Shown here: positions 17,362 to 26,082 of the stretch, in pieces
How positions within the stretch are numbered: the first letter of the stretch is position 1
How the letters are laid out: each line of letters begins with the position of its first letter
Source of the DNA: Carbonatibacter sp965199245
Lineage (GTDB): Bacteria; Pseudomonadota; Alphaproteobacteria; Kiloniellales; Kiloniellaceae
Reading direction: 5' to 3'
NCBI GenBank assembly: GCA_965199245.1
Contig: CBDAQP010000003.1
Coordinates: forward strand, 310,001-374,000
Length of the DNA stretch: 64,000 bases
Notes under the pieces: model-generated
Seen by the model: the letters and a program-made list of their open reading frames with translations, nothing else
Database searches by the model: none
Told to the model about the DNA's origin: nothing
Program-made: the position numbers and the translations under genes

Positions 17362-17946
17362 ATGGTGCGACTAACAAAAATCTATACCCGTGGCGGAGAT
17401 AAAGGCAAGACCTCCCTCGGCAACGGAGAGCGCGTGGATAAACACGCCCTACGTGTGGAGGCTTACGGTGCCGTTGATGAAGCCAATGCCAGTTTGGGGC
17501 TGGTACGTCTCTGCACCACCGGGGCAGGCGATCCCACCCTGTCACACATGGACGACTGCCTGTCGCGTATTCAAAATGACCTGTTTGATTTAGGAGCAGA
17601 CCTCTGCACGCCAGAGGCAGAAAATCCCGCCTATCCTCCACTACGAATCGTCGCCGGACAGGTCGAAACACTGGAAAAAACCATTGACGATTACAACAGC
17701 CAGCTTGAACCCTTAAATTCCTTTGTTCTGCCGGGGGGAAGCCCCGCAGCAGCGGCCCTTCACCAAGCGCGTACGATCACACGTCGCGCAGAGCGTCTGG
17801 TTTCTGCGCTCTGTACGAAAGAACCCCTTAACCCACAGACCCTGTGCTACCTCAACAGGTTGTCTGATTTACTTTTTGTCCTCTCGCGTGTGGCCAATCA
17901 GAAAGGCGCGGGCGATGTACTGTGGGTTCCGGGGAAAAACCGCTAA
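17362..17946 (+). CDS. pduO: Cob(I)alamin adenosyltransferase, PduO type
   Basis: Transfers the adenosyl group of ATP to cob(I)alamin to make coenzyme B12. The 194-residue protein begins VRLTKIYTRGGDKGKTSLG (ATP-binding loop) and continues VEAYGAVDEANASLGL, with the C-terminal TRRAERLVSAL and YLNRLSDLLFVLSRVAN. All are PduO/MMAB signatures. It is followed by etfBA, an order found in many alphaproteobacteria. It may also serve the corrinoid protein at 59.6 kb only indirectly, since methyl-corrinoid proteins do not need adenosylation. Confidence 0.94.
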   Translation: MVRLTKIYTRGGDKGKTSLGNGERVDKHALRVEAYGAVDEANASLGLVRLCTTGAGDPTLSHMDDCLSRIQNDLFDLGADLCTPEAENPAYPPLRIVAGQVETLEKTIDDYNSQLEPLNSFVLPGGSPAAAALHQARTITRRAERLVSALCTKEPLNPQTLCYLNRLSDLLFVLSRVANQKGAGDVLWVPGKNR

Positions 17947-18084
17947 ACCCCCGAGGCACAGAAACCAAACTTGCGCAAAAGCGCACAGCGCGATAAAACT
18001 CCCCCGAATAACGACCCCACGCGAGAGCGAATAGGGCGCAGGAGCAAATAAAAAAGGCCCAAAAGCAAAAAAGGACTCCCTCTG

Positions 18085-18828
18085 ATGAAAATTCTCGTCC
18101 CCATTAAGCGCGTGGTCGATGCCAATGTTCACGTCCGCGTCAACACAGATCACAGCGGCGTTGATTTGACCAATGTCAAAATGGCGATGAATCCCTTTTG
18201 CGAAATTGCATTGGAACAGGCCGTGCGTCTGCGCGAATCCGGGACAGCATCCGAAGTGGTCGTGGTCTCTGTCGGCACTGCACAGGACACCCTGCGCACC
18301 GGATTGGCCATGGGTGCAGATCGCGCCGTGCATGTACGAAGCAACGACGACCTCGAACCTCTCGCCATTGCAAAAATTCTCAAATCCATCACGGAAAAGG
18401 AAAAATCAGATCTGGTTTTTCTGGGCAAACAGAGCATTGACGGAGATAACAACCAAACGGGCCAGATGCTCGCGGGATTACTGGGGTGGGCGCAGGGAAC
18501 CTTTATTTCCGACCTGGCGGTCACAGACAACAGCCTGGAGGTCACACGCGAAATTGACGGGGGCCTGCAAAAGCTCACTCTCACCCGGCCTGCTGTCCTG
18601 ACCGCCGACCTGCGGCTCAATGAACCGCGCTTTGCCTCCCTCCCCAACATTATGAAGGCTCGCAAAAAACCCATTGAACAATACACGACCGAGGATCTCG
18701 GCGTGGACACAACCGCCCGCCTCGAAATCCTCAAGGTCGAAGAACCCCCGGCCCGCACCGCAGGGATAAAGGTGAACACGGTCAACGAATTGCTTGACCG
18801 CCTCAAAAAAGACGCAGGAGTCATTTAA
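18085..18828 (+). CDS. etfB: Electron transfer flavoprotein subunit beta
   Basis: AMP-binding small subunit of ETF, which takes electrons from acyl-CoA and N-methyl dehydrogenases and passes them to ETF-ubiquinone oxidoreductase. 247 residues beginning MKILVPIKRVVDANVHVRV, with NPFCEIALEQAVRL, LGKQSIDGDNNQTGQMLA and the C-terminal ADLRLNEPRFASLPNIMKA signature. ATG with AAGGA upstream. 3 bases separate it from etfA. Confidence 0.97.
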   Translation: MKILVPIKRVVDANVHVRVNTDHSGVDLTNVKMAMNPFCEIALEQAVRLRESGTASEVVVVSVGTAQDTLRTGLAMGADRAVHVRSNDDLEPLAIAKILKSITEKEKSDLVFLGKQSIDGDNNQTGQMLAGLLGWAQGTFISDLAVTDNSLEVTREIDGGLQKLTLTRPAVLTADLRLNEPRFASLPNIMKARKKPIEQYTTEDLGVDTTARLEILKVEEPPARTAGIKVNTVNELLDRLKKDAGVI

Positions 18829-18831
18829 TCC

Positions 18832-19767
18832 ATGGCTATTCTTGTCCTTGCTGAACACGACAACAGCACCCTCAAAAACGCAACCCTGAAAACAATCGCC
18901 GCCGCACAGTCCATCGGCGATGAAGTTGACCTCCTGATTGCCGGACAGGATTGCGCCCCCGTCACCGCACAGGCCGCACGGGTGATGGGGCTAAGGCATG
19001 TTCTCCATGCAGAGTCCGCCGCCTATGCCGATCAGCTTGCCGAAAATATCGCCCCCTTGCTTGTCCGCCACGCCCCCCGCTATAGCCACGTTCTCGCAGC
19101 GGCAACGACGAATGGAAAAAACACGCTCCCCCGGGCCGCCGCCCTGCTCGACGTGCAACAGATTTCCGATGTCTGTGCCATTGTGTCCGCTGATACCTTT
19201 GTCCGCCCCATCTATACGGGCAATGCCCTTGCAACAGTGCGCTCTACCGATCAAATCAAGCTGTTGACTATCCGGACCACAGCCTTCAAGGCCGTTGTGA
19301 ACACAGACGGGGCAGCCTCCATTGAAAAAATCGATGCCGCATCCGATGACTCTGGTCTGTCGCAATTTATCAGTCATGATTTTACCGACTCTGAACGCCC
19401 CGAATTGACCACAGCGCGGGTTGTGATTTCCGGCGGTCGCGCCCTCCAAAGCAAAGAAAACTTTGTCCTGCTGGAACGGGTCGCGGACAAGCTGGGGGCC
19501 GCTGTGGGGGCCTCGCGGTCTGCTGTTGATGCAGGCTATGCCCCCAATGACTATCAGGTGGGCCAAACGGGAAAGGTCGTCGCCCCCGAGCTCTATATTG
19601 CCGTGGGAATCTCCGGGGCTATCCAGCACCTCGCAGGGATGAAGGACTCACAGTGCATCGTCGCCATCAACAAAGACGAAGAGGCCCCCATTTTCCAATA
19701 TGCCGACTATGGCATTGTTGCTGATCTCTTTGATGTCTTGCCCGAATTGGAAAAAGCACTGAACTAA
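18832..19767 (+). CDS. etfA: Electron transfer flavoprotein subunit alpha
   Basis: FAD-binding large subunit of ETF, 311 residues. The C-terminal FAD domain is clear: VVISGGRALQSKENFVLLE, GAAVGASRSAVDAGYAPND, QVGQTGKVVAPELYIAVGIS and IVAINKDEEAPIFQYADYGI. Co-transcribed with etfB; a strong hairpin follows the stop. Confidence 0.97.
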   Translation: MAILVLAEHDNSTLKNATLKTIAAAQSIGDEVDLLIAGQDCAPVTAQAARVMGLRHVLHAESAAYADQLAENIAPLLVRHAPRYSHVLAAATTNGKNTLPRAAALLDVQQISDVCAIVSADTFVRPIYTGNALATVRSTDQIKLLTIRTTAFKAVVNTDGAASIEKIDAASDDSGLSQFISHDFTDSERPELTTARVVISGGRALQSKENFVLLERVADKLGAAVGASRSAVDAGYAPNDYQVGQTGKVVAPELYIAVGISGAIQHLAGMKDSQCIVAINKDEEAPIFQYADYGIVADLFDVLPELEKALN

Positions 19768-19794
19768 ACAGCCTTCAAACAGATGCCCGAATCG

Positions 19795-19838
19795 AACAGG
19801 CCCCCCTGCGAATATGATTGTTCGCAGGGGGGCCTGTT
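19795..19838 (+). terminator. Strong hairpin after etfBA
   Basis: An 18-bp perfect inverted repeat (19795-19812 with 19821-19838, loop TATGATTG) directly after etfA. It lacks a long T run, so it may end transcription or protect the 3' end of the etfBA transcript. Confidence 0.7.
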
Positions 19839-19897
19839 GCGTTTCAACGAAAAGATCATAAAAAATACAAACAAGACTCATTCTTAATAAACTTGAA

Positions 19898-19926
19898 TTC
19901 TATTTTTGAAAATGATAACCTTTCCT
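19898..19926 (+). promoter_or_regulatory. Fur-like site upstream of the heme receptor gene
   Basis: GAAAATGATAACC (19908-19920), about 60 bases before the receptor start, resembles a Fur-box half site (AATGATAA) in an AT-rich promoter region. The dyad is imperfect. Iron control would be expected for this operon. Confidence 0.4.
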
Positions 19927-19978
19927 ATGTTAAGGCGATGTAGCCCTTTGAAGTTTGAAAATGAGTTGGAGTTTAAAA

Positions 19979-22120
19979 ATGAGAAACAGAAAATTTGCGG
20001 GATACCTGCTGATAATGGTTGCGGCTCTGTCCCTAACCACCGCGCAGGCACAGAATGCCGACAGCACAGTAAATAAACCGCAAAATAATAATTCAAACAT
20101 TCATTTTACAAATCTTGATCCCGTCACCGTTTATGCCACCCGTTCTCCCCAATCGACATTTGACCTACCCGGAATGGTGTCAATCATCGACAACGATGCC
20201 CCGGGGGCCGCATTGGCGTCTGATTTGAATAATATATTCCAATTCACCCCCGGCGTTCAGGTAGGACGCGGCCCGCGTCGCAACGGGCAGTCGATCAAAA
20301 TTCGGGGCTTTGATGACGATTCCATGATTACCCTGATTGATGGGCGGCGTCAGAATTTTGACTCCAGCAGTGACGGGCAGTTTTTTATCGAACCTGCCTT
20401 GGTCAAAAGAACAGAAGTCATCAAGGGGCCAAGCTCTGCCGTCTATGGCAGTGGAGCATTGGGCGGTGTTGTCAGCTTTGAAACCAAGGATGCCGCCGAT
20501 TTTCTCGCCCCCGGGGAAACTGCCGGAGCCTTTAGTTCACTGAGCTGGCGCAGTGCCAATAGTGAATTTTCACCCACACTTACCGGATACGGGCGCACAG
20601 GGAATATCGATTACATCGGTAGTTTTGTCCTGCGCGATTCTGGCAATATCAAGCAAGGGGACAGCCGCAGTCGGGAGGAAAGAACCCGGAAACTGATGAG
20701 TGATGACAAAATCCTGTCTGGCTTGGTCAAGGTTGGCGCAACCCTGAACGATTTTCACACACTCAAATTTTCCGCCCAGCGACTGAATAACAAGGCCAAG
20801 GAAACGCTCCTGCCCGGCTCGGCAGACAGTTCAAGCAACCGAGTCGCCAAAAAAGACATTACCGATGAACAGTTCAGTGTGAAATATGCATTTGAAAGCC
20901 CTGATAACGACTGGGTCAATCCCGACCTGCACCTTTATCGCAACAAAACAGAAATCAAAAAAAGATACCAGGAATCAACCTCCATGGGCCGACGGGTCGG
21001 TGATATTAACACACGTAGCATGACAACCGTGGGTTTTGCCGCTGGCAATCAAACCAGACTCAATATCGCAGATGACCAAAATCATGTCTTGTCCTACGGA
21101 ATTGATTACTACCGCGACAAACAGATCGGAACGCTAAGCGGATACACAAACTATAGAAAAGTTCCCGATGCGACGGCAAAATATCAAGGATTCTATCTTC
21201 AGGATGAAATGACGTTCAAGACCTCCGTGGGCGATTTTCTCGCCATTCCGGCGGTGCGCGTTGACAGCTATAAAAGCGGCGACAAATTCGGCAATAGTTC
21301 CAAAGGCAAAAAGGCGGCCCCGAAATTTTCTCTCAGTTGGAAGCCGACCAAAAATTTCATGCTGTTCGGAAGCTGGGCGCAGGCCTTCCGCGCCCCGCGT
21401 ATTGCTGAACTCTATATCTCGGACAGGGGATCTTTTTATGATCTCAGCCCCAATGTCAAATTGAAACCCGAAACCGTCACCACGCGCGAAGTCGGCGCGG
21501 GTGTGGACTTCGGCTCTGTCCTCACTACTGGCGACCGAGTTAAAGTCAAGGGGTCTTACTTCAACAGCAAGGGCAGAGACTTTATTACCACCCAACAAAA
21601 CGGCCCCGGGCGCCAGGGCACGTTTAGGGGACGCCCATTCACAATCAATAACTATCAATACACCAATGTTGCACGGGCCAAAATCATTGGTGCAGAGGCT
21701 GAACTTCAATACCAACTCCACGCCCTCACGACTTCTGCGGGAATTTCCTGGGTCGAGGCCGAAGACAAAAAAACAGGGGCCTATCTGAACAACTCTGTTC
21801 CCGTGACCTTGACCACAGACATCAACTATCAAATCGCATCCCTCGAGTCTCTCGTCGGCTGGCGGGCCAGCTTCACCGACGATCATGACAAAGTACCCGG
21901 AAGCGAAAACCGCCAAGGCGTCAAAACGGCCCAACGCGACGGCTACGCCCTGCACGACATCTATTATCGCTGGGCACCACAGGATAAAGACCTGAAATCT
22001 CTAGTCGTCGATCTGGGCGTCGAAAACCTGTTGGATAAGGGCTACACGAAAGACTTTACCAGCCTGACACAAGAAGGCCGTAGCTTCGTCGCCAAGGCAT
22101 CCTATAAAGTCACCTTCTAG
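19979..22120 (+). CDS. hmuR: TonB-dependent heme/hemoglobin receptor
   Basis: 713-residue outer-membrane receptor. From ATG 19979 (GGAG 7 bases upstream) a signal peptide ends near LTTAQAQ. The TonB box region is DPVTVYATRS, and the plug carries SIKIRGFDDDSMITLIDGRR and EVIKGPSSAVYGSGALGGVV. The barrel has the heme-receptor type FGSWAQAFRAPRIAELY and ends in aromatic VTF. It is the first gene before tonB-hmuS-exbBD-hmuTUV, which fixes its role as heme uptake, though the exact ligand (heme or hemoglobin) is unknown. An in-frame ATG at 19955 would add 8 residues. Confidence 0.92.
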   Translation: MRNRKFAGYLLIMVAALSLTTAQAQNADSTVNKPQNNNSNIHFTNLDPVTVYATRSPQSTFDLPGMVSIIDNDAPGAALASDLNNIFQFTPGVQVGRGPRRNGQSIKIRGFDDDSMITLIDGRRQNFDSSSDGQFFIEPALVKRTEVIKGPSSAVYGSGALGGVVSFETKDAADFLAPGETAGAFSSLSWRSANSEFSPTLTGYGRTGNIDYIGSFVLRDSGNIKQGDSRSREERTRKLMSDDKILSGLVKVGATLNDFHTLKFSAQRLNNKAKETLLPGSADSSSNRVAKKDITDEQFSVKYAFESPDNDWVNPDLHLYRNKTEIKKRYQESTSMGRRVGDINTRSMTTVGFAAGNQTRLNIADDQNHVLSYGIDYYRDKQIGTLSGYTNYRKVPDATAKYQGFYLQDEMTFKTSVGDFLAIPAVRVDSYKSGDKFGNSSKGKKAAPKFSLSWKPTKNFMLFGSWAQAFRAPRIAELYISDRGSFYDLSPNVKLKPETVTTREVGAGVDFGSVLTTGDRVKVKGSYFNSKGRDFITTQQNGPGRQGTFRGRPFTINNYQYTNVARAKIIGAEAELQYQLHALTTSAGISWVEAEDKKTGAYLNNSVPVTLTTDINYQIASLESLVGWRASFTDDHDKVPGSENRQGVKTAQRDGYALHDIYYRWAPQDKDLKSLVVDLGVENLLDKGYTKDFTSLTQEGRSFVAKASYKVTF

Positions 22121-22127
22121 CTCGTGA

Positions 22128-22165
22128 TCTTGCGGTGGTGGGGCATCCCCCCACCCCATAAACAG
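22128..22165 (+). terminator. GC-rich hairpin after the receptor gene
   Basis: GGTGGGG and CCCCACC can pair around CATCC just after the receptor stop. There is no T run next to it, so termination is only possible. Confidence 0.35.
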
Positions 22166-22245
22166 GTGGTTACGGGGCTTTTACAGTCCGAAAAAAACCA
22201 TGCGCAGTTAAGATTGACTCTCAATATAGTTGCGTCGCCCACTTA

Positions 22246-22272
22246 AAAATGATAGCTACTCTCATCATAATT
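22246..22272 (+). promoter_or_regulatory. Fur-like site upstream of tonB
   Basis: AATGATAG at 22247-22255 and CATCATAATT at 22263-22272 form a dyad (ATGAT ... ATCAT) with an AT-rich surround, placed about 85 bases before tonB in a 235-base gap. It would give the tonB-hmuS-exbBD-hmuTUV unit its own iron-responsive promoter. Confidence 0.4.
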
Positions 22273-22355
22273 TAAAAAGGGGTCTCGTGATGGCTATGCG
22301 CTCGACAGTCTCCCCTCATCTCCCTCGGGGCGAGCGATAGGGTTATCTTCTGACC

Positions 22356-23228
22356 ATGGTTTTACGCAAAGGGCGGTGGCTTGTCTTTCTGGTTTTATCT
22401 GCGGTGGCAAATGTGTTGATTGCCTCTGCCGTTACGCTCATCAGACAGCCCCCGCCACAGATTCCCGTCCTCACGGTTAATCTTGTAGCCAGTGCCGCGC
22501 CTGCGGCGGTGCCGCAAGCGGTACCAGAACCCCAAACAGAACCGGCAAGAGAACCCATCGCGCAGGAGCCTGTGATCCTCCCCCGGCCCGCTCCACAGCC
22601 CAAACAGCCCGTTTCGCACGTCGTGCCTGAAAAGCCCGCCACCCCGCCTGTTCAAAAAGTCGTCACCGCACCACAGGCCATTCAAAAGGTTGTTCAAAAG
22701 GAAAAAACACCACAAAAAATCTCTCCCCGAAAGGCCCTACCGCAAATGGTCAAACCCCGCCCGGAAACGGCCAAGACACCCCTACGCCCCAAAGAGTTGG
22801 CGAAAAAGGAAGACCTCAGAAAAGACCCGCCCAGGAAAGAGCGTGTACCCCCCCCCAAAAAAACACTACAGCCCAAAGCCCGCACCCCAAAGGCACCACA
22901 GCAGACTGTGGGCACGTCCCGCGACCAAGGGCAGGAAGCCGCGACCGTTCTACACGAAGCTCACTACCGCCAACAGACCGCGCCGCTTTATCCCCGCCGT
23001 GCCCTTGATCTGGGACAGCAGGGCACGGCGATCCTGCACGTCGAAGTCACCCACAACGGTTTCACACGCACGCTCAAGGTCGCGCAGTCCTCGGGTCATC
23101 GCCTGCTTGATCGCGCCGCCCTCGCCGCCGTGCGAAAATGGGAATTTGAACCGACACAGATGAACGGGAAACGCATCACAAGCTGGGTGCGCGTCCCGGT
23201 GAGTTTTATCATTCAATCCAGTCAATGA
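22356..23228 (+). CDS. tonB: Energy transducer TonB
   Basis: 290 residues: an N-terminal anchor helix (WLVFLVLSAVANVLIASAVT), a long Pro/Lys/Ala-rich spacer (about 35-200) that spans the periplasm, and a C-terminal TonB domain with APLYPRRALDLGQQGTAIL, LDRAALAAVRKWEFEPTQ and the closing strand VRVPVSF. Couples the proton motive force to the heme receptor together with ExbB/ExbD, which are encoded just downstream. hmuS begins 12 bases after the stop. Confidence 0.94.
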   Translation: MVLRKGRWLVFLVLSAVANVLIASAVTLIRQPPPQIPVLTVNLVASAAPAAVPQAVPEPQTEPAREPIAQEPVILPRPAPQPKQPVSHVVPEKPATPPVQKVVTAPQAIQKVVQKEKTPQKISPRKALPQMVKPRPETAKTPLRPKELAKKEDLRKDPPRKERVPPPKKTLQPKARTPKAPQQTVGTSRDQGQEAATVLHEAHYRQQTAPLYPRRALDLGQQGTAILHVEVTHNGFTRTLKVAQSSGHRLLDRAALAAVRKWEFEPTQMNGKRITSWVRVPVSFIIQSSQ

Positions 23229-23240
23229 GGACAAGACACG

Positions 23241-24284
23241 ATGACCATCAAAATCCGCTATGAGTCACTCAAACAGGAACAGCCAAACTTGCGCGCCCGC
23301 GATGCTGCCAAAGAATTAAACATTTCCGAAGGCGAACTCCTCGCCGCCCATGTGGGCGAAACAGCAACCCGACTTGTCGATAATCCACAGGCCATTTTAG
23401 GGGATATGGAGTCCTTGGGAACTGTGATGGCCCTGACTCGTAACGAGTCTTGCGTTCACGAGCGCAAGGGAGTCTATAAGAGGGGGCAATTTTTCAAACA
23501 TGGCAAGATGGAAATAGGCCTTTTTGCCAATCCGGATATTGACCTGCGGCTGTTCCTGCACCATTGGGCCTCTGCCTTTGCATTGGAAGAACAGGGGAGT
23601 AAAAGCCTGCAATTTTTTGATCGGGCAGGTGAGGCCGTTCATAAAATCTACCTTACTGACGACTCAGATGTTGTTGCCTATGACCAACTGGTGATCCGCC
23701 ATCGCCACCCTCGACAGACATCATCCCTCGCGGTTGAACCCATCCCCCCCGCAGAGAACAACAGGGCCGATTGTGATGTCGATTGGGTCGCCTTTCGCCG
23801 TGCGTGGGAAGCCTTAAAAGACACACACGATTTTCACCCCATGCTACGACGGTTCAAGGTCGGGCGACAACAAGCCTTTGCCAAAATCGGAGAGGATTTT
23901 GCCTATGGCGTTGACCCCTCTGCCGGACGTAAGGTACTGGAACTGGCGCGGGATCGCAGCTGTGAGATTATGGTCTTTGTCGGTAATCGGGGGGCCATTC
24001 AAATCCACACCGGGAGAGTTGAAAACCTGACTGTTTACGGCACTTGTTACAATGTGCTTGATCCGCTCTTTGATCTTCACCTGCGCGAAGAAAACATTGC
24101 CGGGGCATGGGTCAATAAAAAACCAACCAAAGACGGACTTGTCACGGCTCTCGATCTCTTTGACGCAGAGAGACAGGTCATCGCGTCCTTTTTTGGCAAG
24201 CGCAAACCGGGCCAGACAGAATTGACACTCTGGCGCGATATTGTCGCTGACCTTCCAACAGGGGGGCAAGGCAATGTCGTCTAA
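23241..24284 (+). CDS. hmuS: Hemin-degrading/transport factor HmuS
   Basis: 347-residue cytoplasmic heme protein of the HemS/HmuS/ChuS family with two similar halves. Visible are RARDAAKELNISEGELLAAH, the LGTVMALTRNESCVHERKGVY block with a histidine typical of the N-terminal half, VFVGNRGAIQIHTGRVENL with the conserved histidine, and FDLHLREENIAGAWVNKKPT. Such proteins hold or break down imported heme. Its last 11 bases overlap exbB. Confidence 0.95.
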   Translation: MTIKIRYESLKQEQPNLRARDAAKELNISEGELLAAHVGETATRLVDNPQAILGDMESLGTVMALTRNESCVHERKGVYKRGQFFKHGKMEIGLFANPDIDLRLFLHHWASAFALEEQGSKSLQFFDRAGEAVHKIYLTDDSDVVAYDQLVIRHRHPRQTSSLAVEPIPPAENNRADCDVDWVAFRRAWEALKDTHDFHPMLRRFKVGRQQAFAKIGEDFAYGVDPSAGRKVLELARDRSCEIMVFVGNRGAIQIHTGRVENLTVYGTCYNVLDPLFDLHLREENIAGAWVNKKPTKDGLVTALDLFDAERQVIASFFGKRKPGQTELTLWRDIVADLPTGGQGNVV

Positions 24285-24831
24285 CCTCTTGCAACTGCCT
24301 GCATGGTTTGACCAACTGGGTCTGATGGCCTGGCCCTTGGCACTCTGTTCTCTCGTGGCGTTGGCCCTGTGTTTTGAACGATTTTTTTTCTGTCTGGGCC
24401 TGCTCTTTGATGGTGACAGCCGCTATCAGTTCCTCGTGGCGTCGCTGAACCGTCATAAAGACAACCCGAAAAAAGTCCGTGATGACAGGGTGAATATCAT
24501 GCTGGCTGAACTCAAGCCGCGCTATTACGGGAGTCTCAAAGCCCTCCGGCTCATCGGAACGCTTAGCCCGATGCTCGGTCTGCTCGGCACCATGCTCGGA
24601 ATTATTGCTGCGTTTCAGGTCATCGCCGCCCACAGTGGCCCCATTTCGCCCGCCTTGATCGCCAATGGGCTGTGGGAAGCCATGCTAACCACTGTTGTCG
24701 GGTTGATGATTGCTCTTTTTTCTTTGTTGATGGCGCATCTCTTCCGCCATATCGCCGACGGGCAGCTTCAACGGTTTTGTTTAGAACTCAACAAATTGTC
24801 GCTGTCTTTTGAGGAAAACCGCAATGATTGA
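24274..24831 (+). CDS. exbB: ExbB-like proton channel subunit
   Basis: 185-residue MotA/TolQ/ExbB protein with three membrane helices: WPLALCSLVALALCFERFFF, then LRLIGTLSPMLGLLGTMLGI and LWEAMLTTVVGLMIALFSLL. GTLSPMLGLLGTMLG and the EAMLTTVVGL motif are diagnostic. ATG 24274 overlaps the hmuS end. The short form without a large N-terminal extension and the neighbouring exbD fit the heme-uptake role. Confidence 0.94.
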   Translation: MSSNLLQLPAWFDQLGLMAWPLALCSLVALALCFERFFFCLGLLFDGDSRYQFLVASLNRHKDNPKKVRDDRVNIMLAELKPRYYGSLKALRLIGTLSPMLGLLGTMLGIIAAFQVIAAHSGPISPALIANGLWEAMLTTVVGLMIALFSLLMAHLFRHIADGQLQRFCLELNKLSLSFEENRND

Positions 24832-25249
24832 ATTACAACAGAACGACCCCGATGCGGGGAGCCTACGGGATTTAATGCCCGACTTAACCCCGATGCTGGA
24901 TATTCTTTTTATCCTGTTGGTCTTTTTCATGCTCACGGCGGGGGCCGTTTTTCAATCGCTGGAGGTCAGCCTGCCTGCCAGTGTGACGGATGACCTGCAC
25001 CTGACTCAGGAACCAAAACAGATCACACTGGAAATAAAGCCCGACAGCTTTGCACTGGATGGACAGCAGATCACAAATTTTGACCGACTCAGGGAAGCTC
25101 TCCCGAAAGAAGTCAAGGCACGCGATCAGCTCATTATTGCCTGTGACAAGACCGTACCCGTCCAAAGATTGCTCAAGGTTCTGACCTATTTGCAATCCCA
25201 AGGACTCGAAACCGCAAATATTCTGATGCAAAAGGAGGCAACGCCATGA
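24824..25249 (+). CDS. exbD: ExbD-like proton channel subunit
   Basis: 141-residue ExbD/TolR protein: MPDLTPMLDILFILLVFFML carries the membrane helix with the essential Asp, followed by a periplasmic domain (LPASVTDDLHLTQEPKQITL and the AKTVPVQRLLKVL-like CDKTVPVQRLLKVL). ATG 24824 overlaps the exbB stop. With ExbB and TonB it energises the receptor. Confidence 0.94.
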   Translation: MIELQQNDPDAGSLRDLMPDLTPMLDILFILLVFFMLTAGAVFQSLEVSLPASVTDDLHLTQEPKQITLEIKPDSFALDGQQITNFDRLREALPKEVKARDQLIIACDKTVPVQRLLKVLTYLQSQGLETANILMQKEATP

Positions 25250-26082
25250 AGGTAAATCTGAAAATTTCCCTGATTTTTATCCTGTTCCTCATCACTCCCG
25301 CACAGGCCGAAGACCCGAAACGGGTTGTCTCCATCGGTGGGGGAGTCACTGAAATTGTCTATGCCCTGGGCGCGGAGGGCCTGCTGGTCGGCAGTGATAC
25401 CACCAGCTACTACCCCCCCGCCGCAGAACAACTACCCAAGGTTGGATATCACCGCGCCCTCTCTGCCGAGGGAATATTATCCCTGCGCCCCGATTTGGTT
25501 TTGATGACCGACGAAGCCGGGCCGCCTGCTGTGCTCGAGCAACTCCGCGCTTCAGGTCTGAGCTTCCTGACACAACCCGCCGCGCGGTCTGTCGCCGGGG
25601 TCATTGACAATATTCGTGCTGTTGGGCAGGCTCTCAACCGCACGGGACAGGCCGACGATCTCATTGCACAGATCACAGCAGAACAGGACAGGCTGTCAAA
25701 AAAAACAGCGGGGCCGCGTAAAAAAATCATGTTTGTCCTCCAGCACGGAGCGGGTGCCCCCCGGGTCGCGGGAACAAAAACCGCCGCAGACAGTATGATT
25801 CACCTCTCTGGCGCGGACAATGTTGTTCAAGACTACAGTGGCTATAAACCCCTCACACCCGAAGCCGCCGTCGCCTTAAAGCCTGATGTCATCCTGGTCA
25901 CGACTCAGAGCCTCGAGCAAGCCGGGGGACGTGAGGCCATGCTCGAAACCCCGGGACTCTCTCTGACACCTGCCGCGCAACAGGGAAAACTTGTCGCCAT
26001 TGATGCCTTGCTAATGATCGGTTTTGGCCCGCGCACAGTTCAAGCCGCCCTCCAGCTCAACGGCGAATGGAACAAACCATGA
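25246..26082 (+). CDS. hmuT: Hemin ABC transporter, periplasmic binding protein
   Basis: 278 residues with a signal peptide (LKISLIFILFLITPAQA) and the TroA/BtuF-type fold: RVVSIGGGVTEIVYALGAEG, VGYHRALSAEGILSLRPDLV, the histidine-free loop PRVAGTKTAADSMIHLSGAD, and IDALLMIGFGPRTVQAALQL. The tyrosine in VGYHRAL is where HmuT-type proteins bind heme iron. Overlaps exbD by 4 bases. Confidence 0.94.
   Translation: MKVNLKISLIFILFLITPAQAEDPKRVVSIGGGVTEIVYALGAEGLLVGSDTTSYYPPAAEQLPKVGYHRALSAEGILSLRPDLVLMTDEAGPPAVLEQLRASGLSFLTQPAARSVAGVIDNIRAVGQALNRTGQADDLIAQITAEQDRLSKKTAGPRKKIMFVLQHGAGAPRVAGTKTAADSMIHLSGADNVVQDYSGYKPLTPEAAVALKPDVILVTTQSLEQAGGREAMLETPGLSLTPAAQQGKLVAIDALLMIGFGPRTVQAALQLNGEWNKP

Noticed and set aside
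17947..18084. Possible cobalamin riboswitch between the adenosyltransferase and etfB
   Set aside because: The 138-base gap has no B12-box-like sequence and is too short for a full aptamer.
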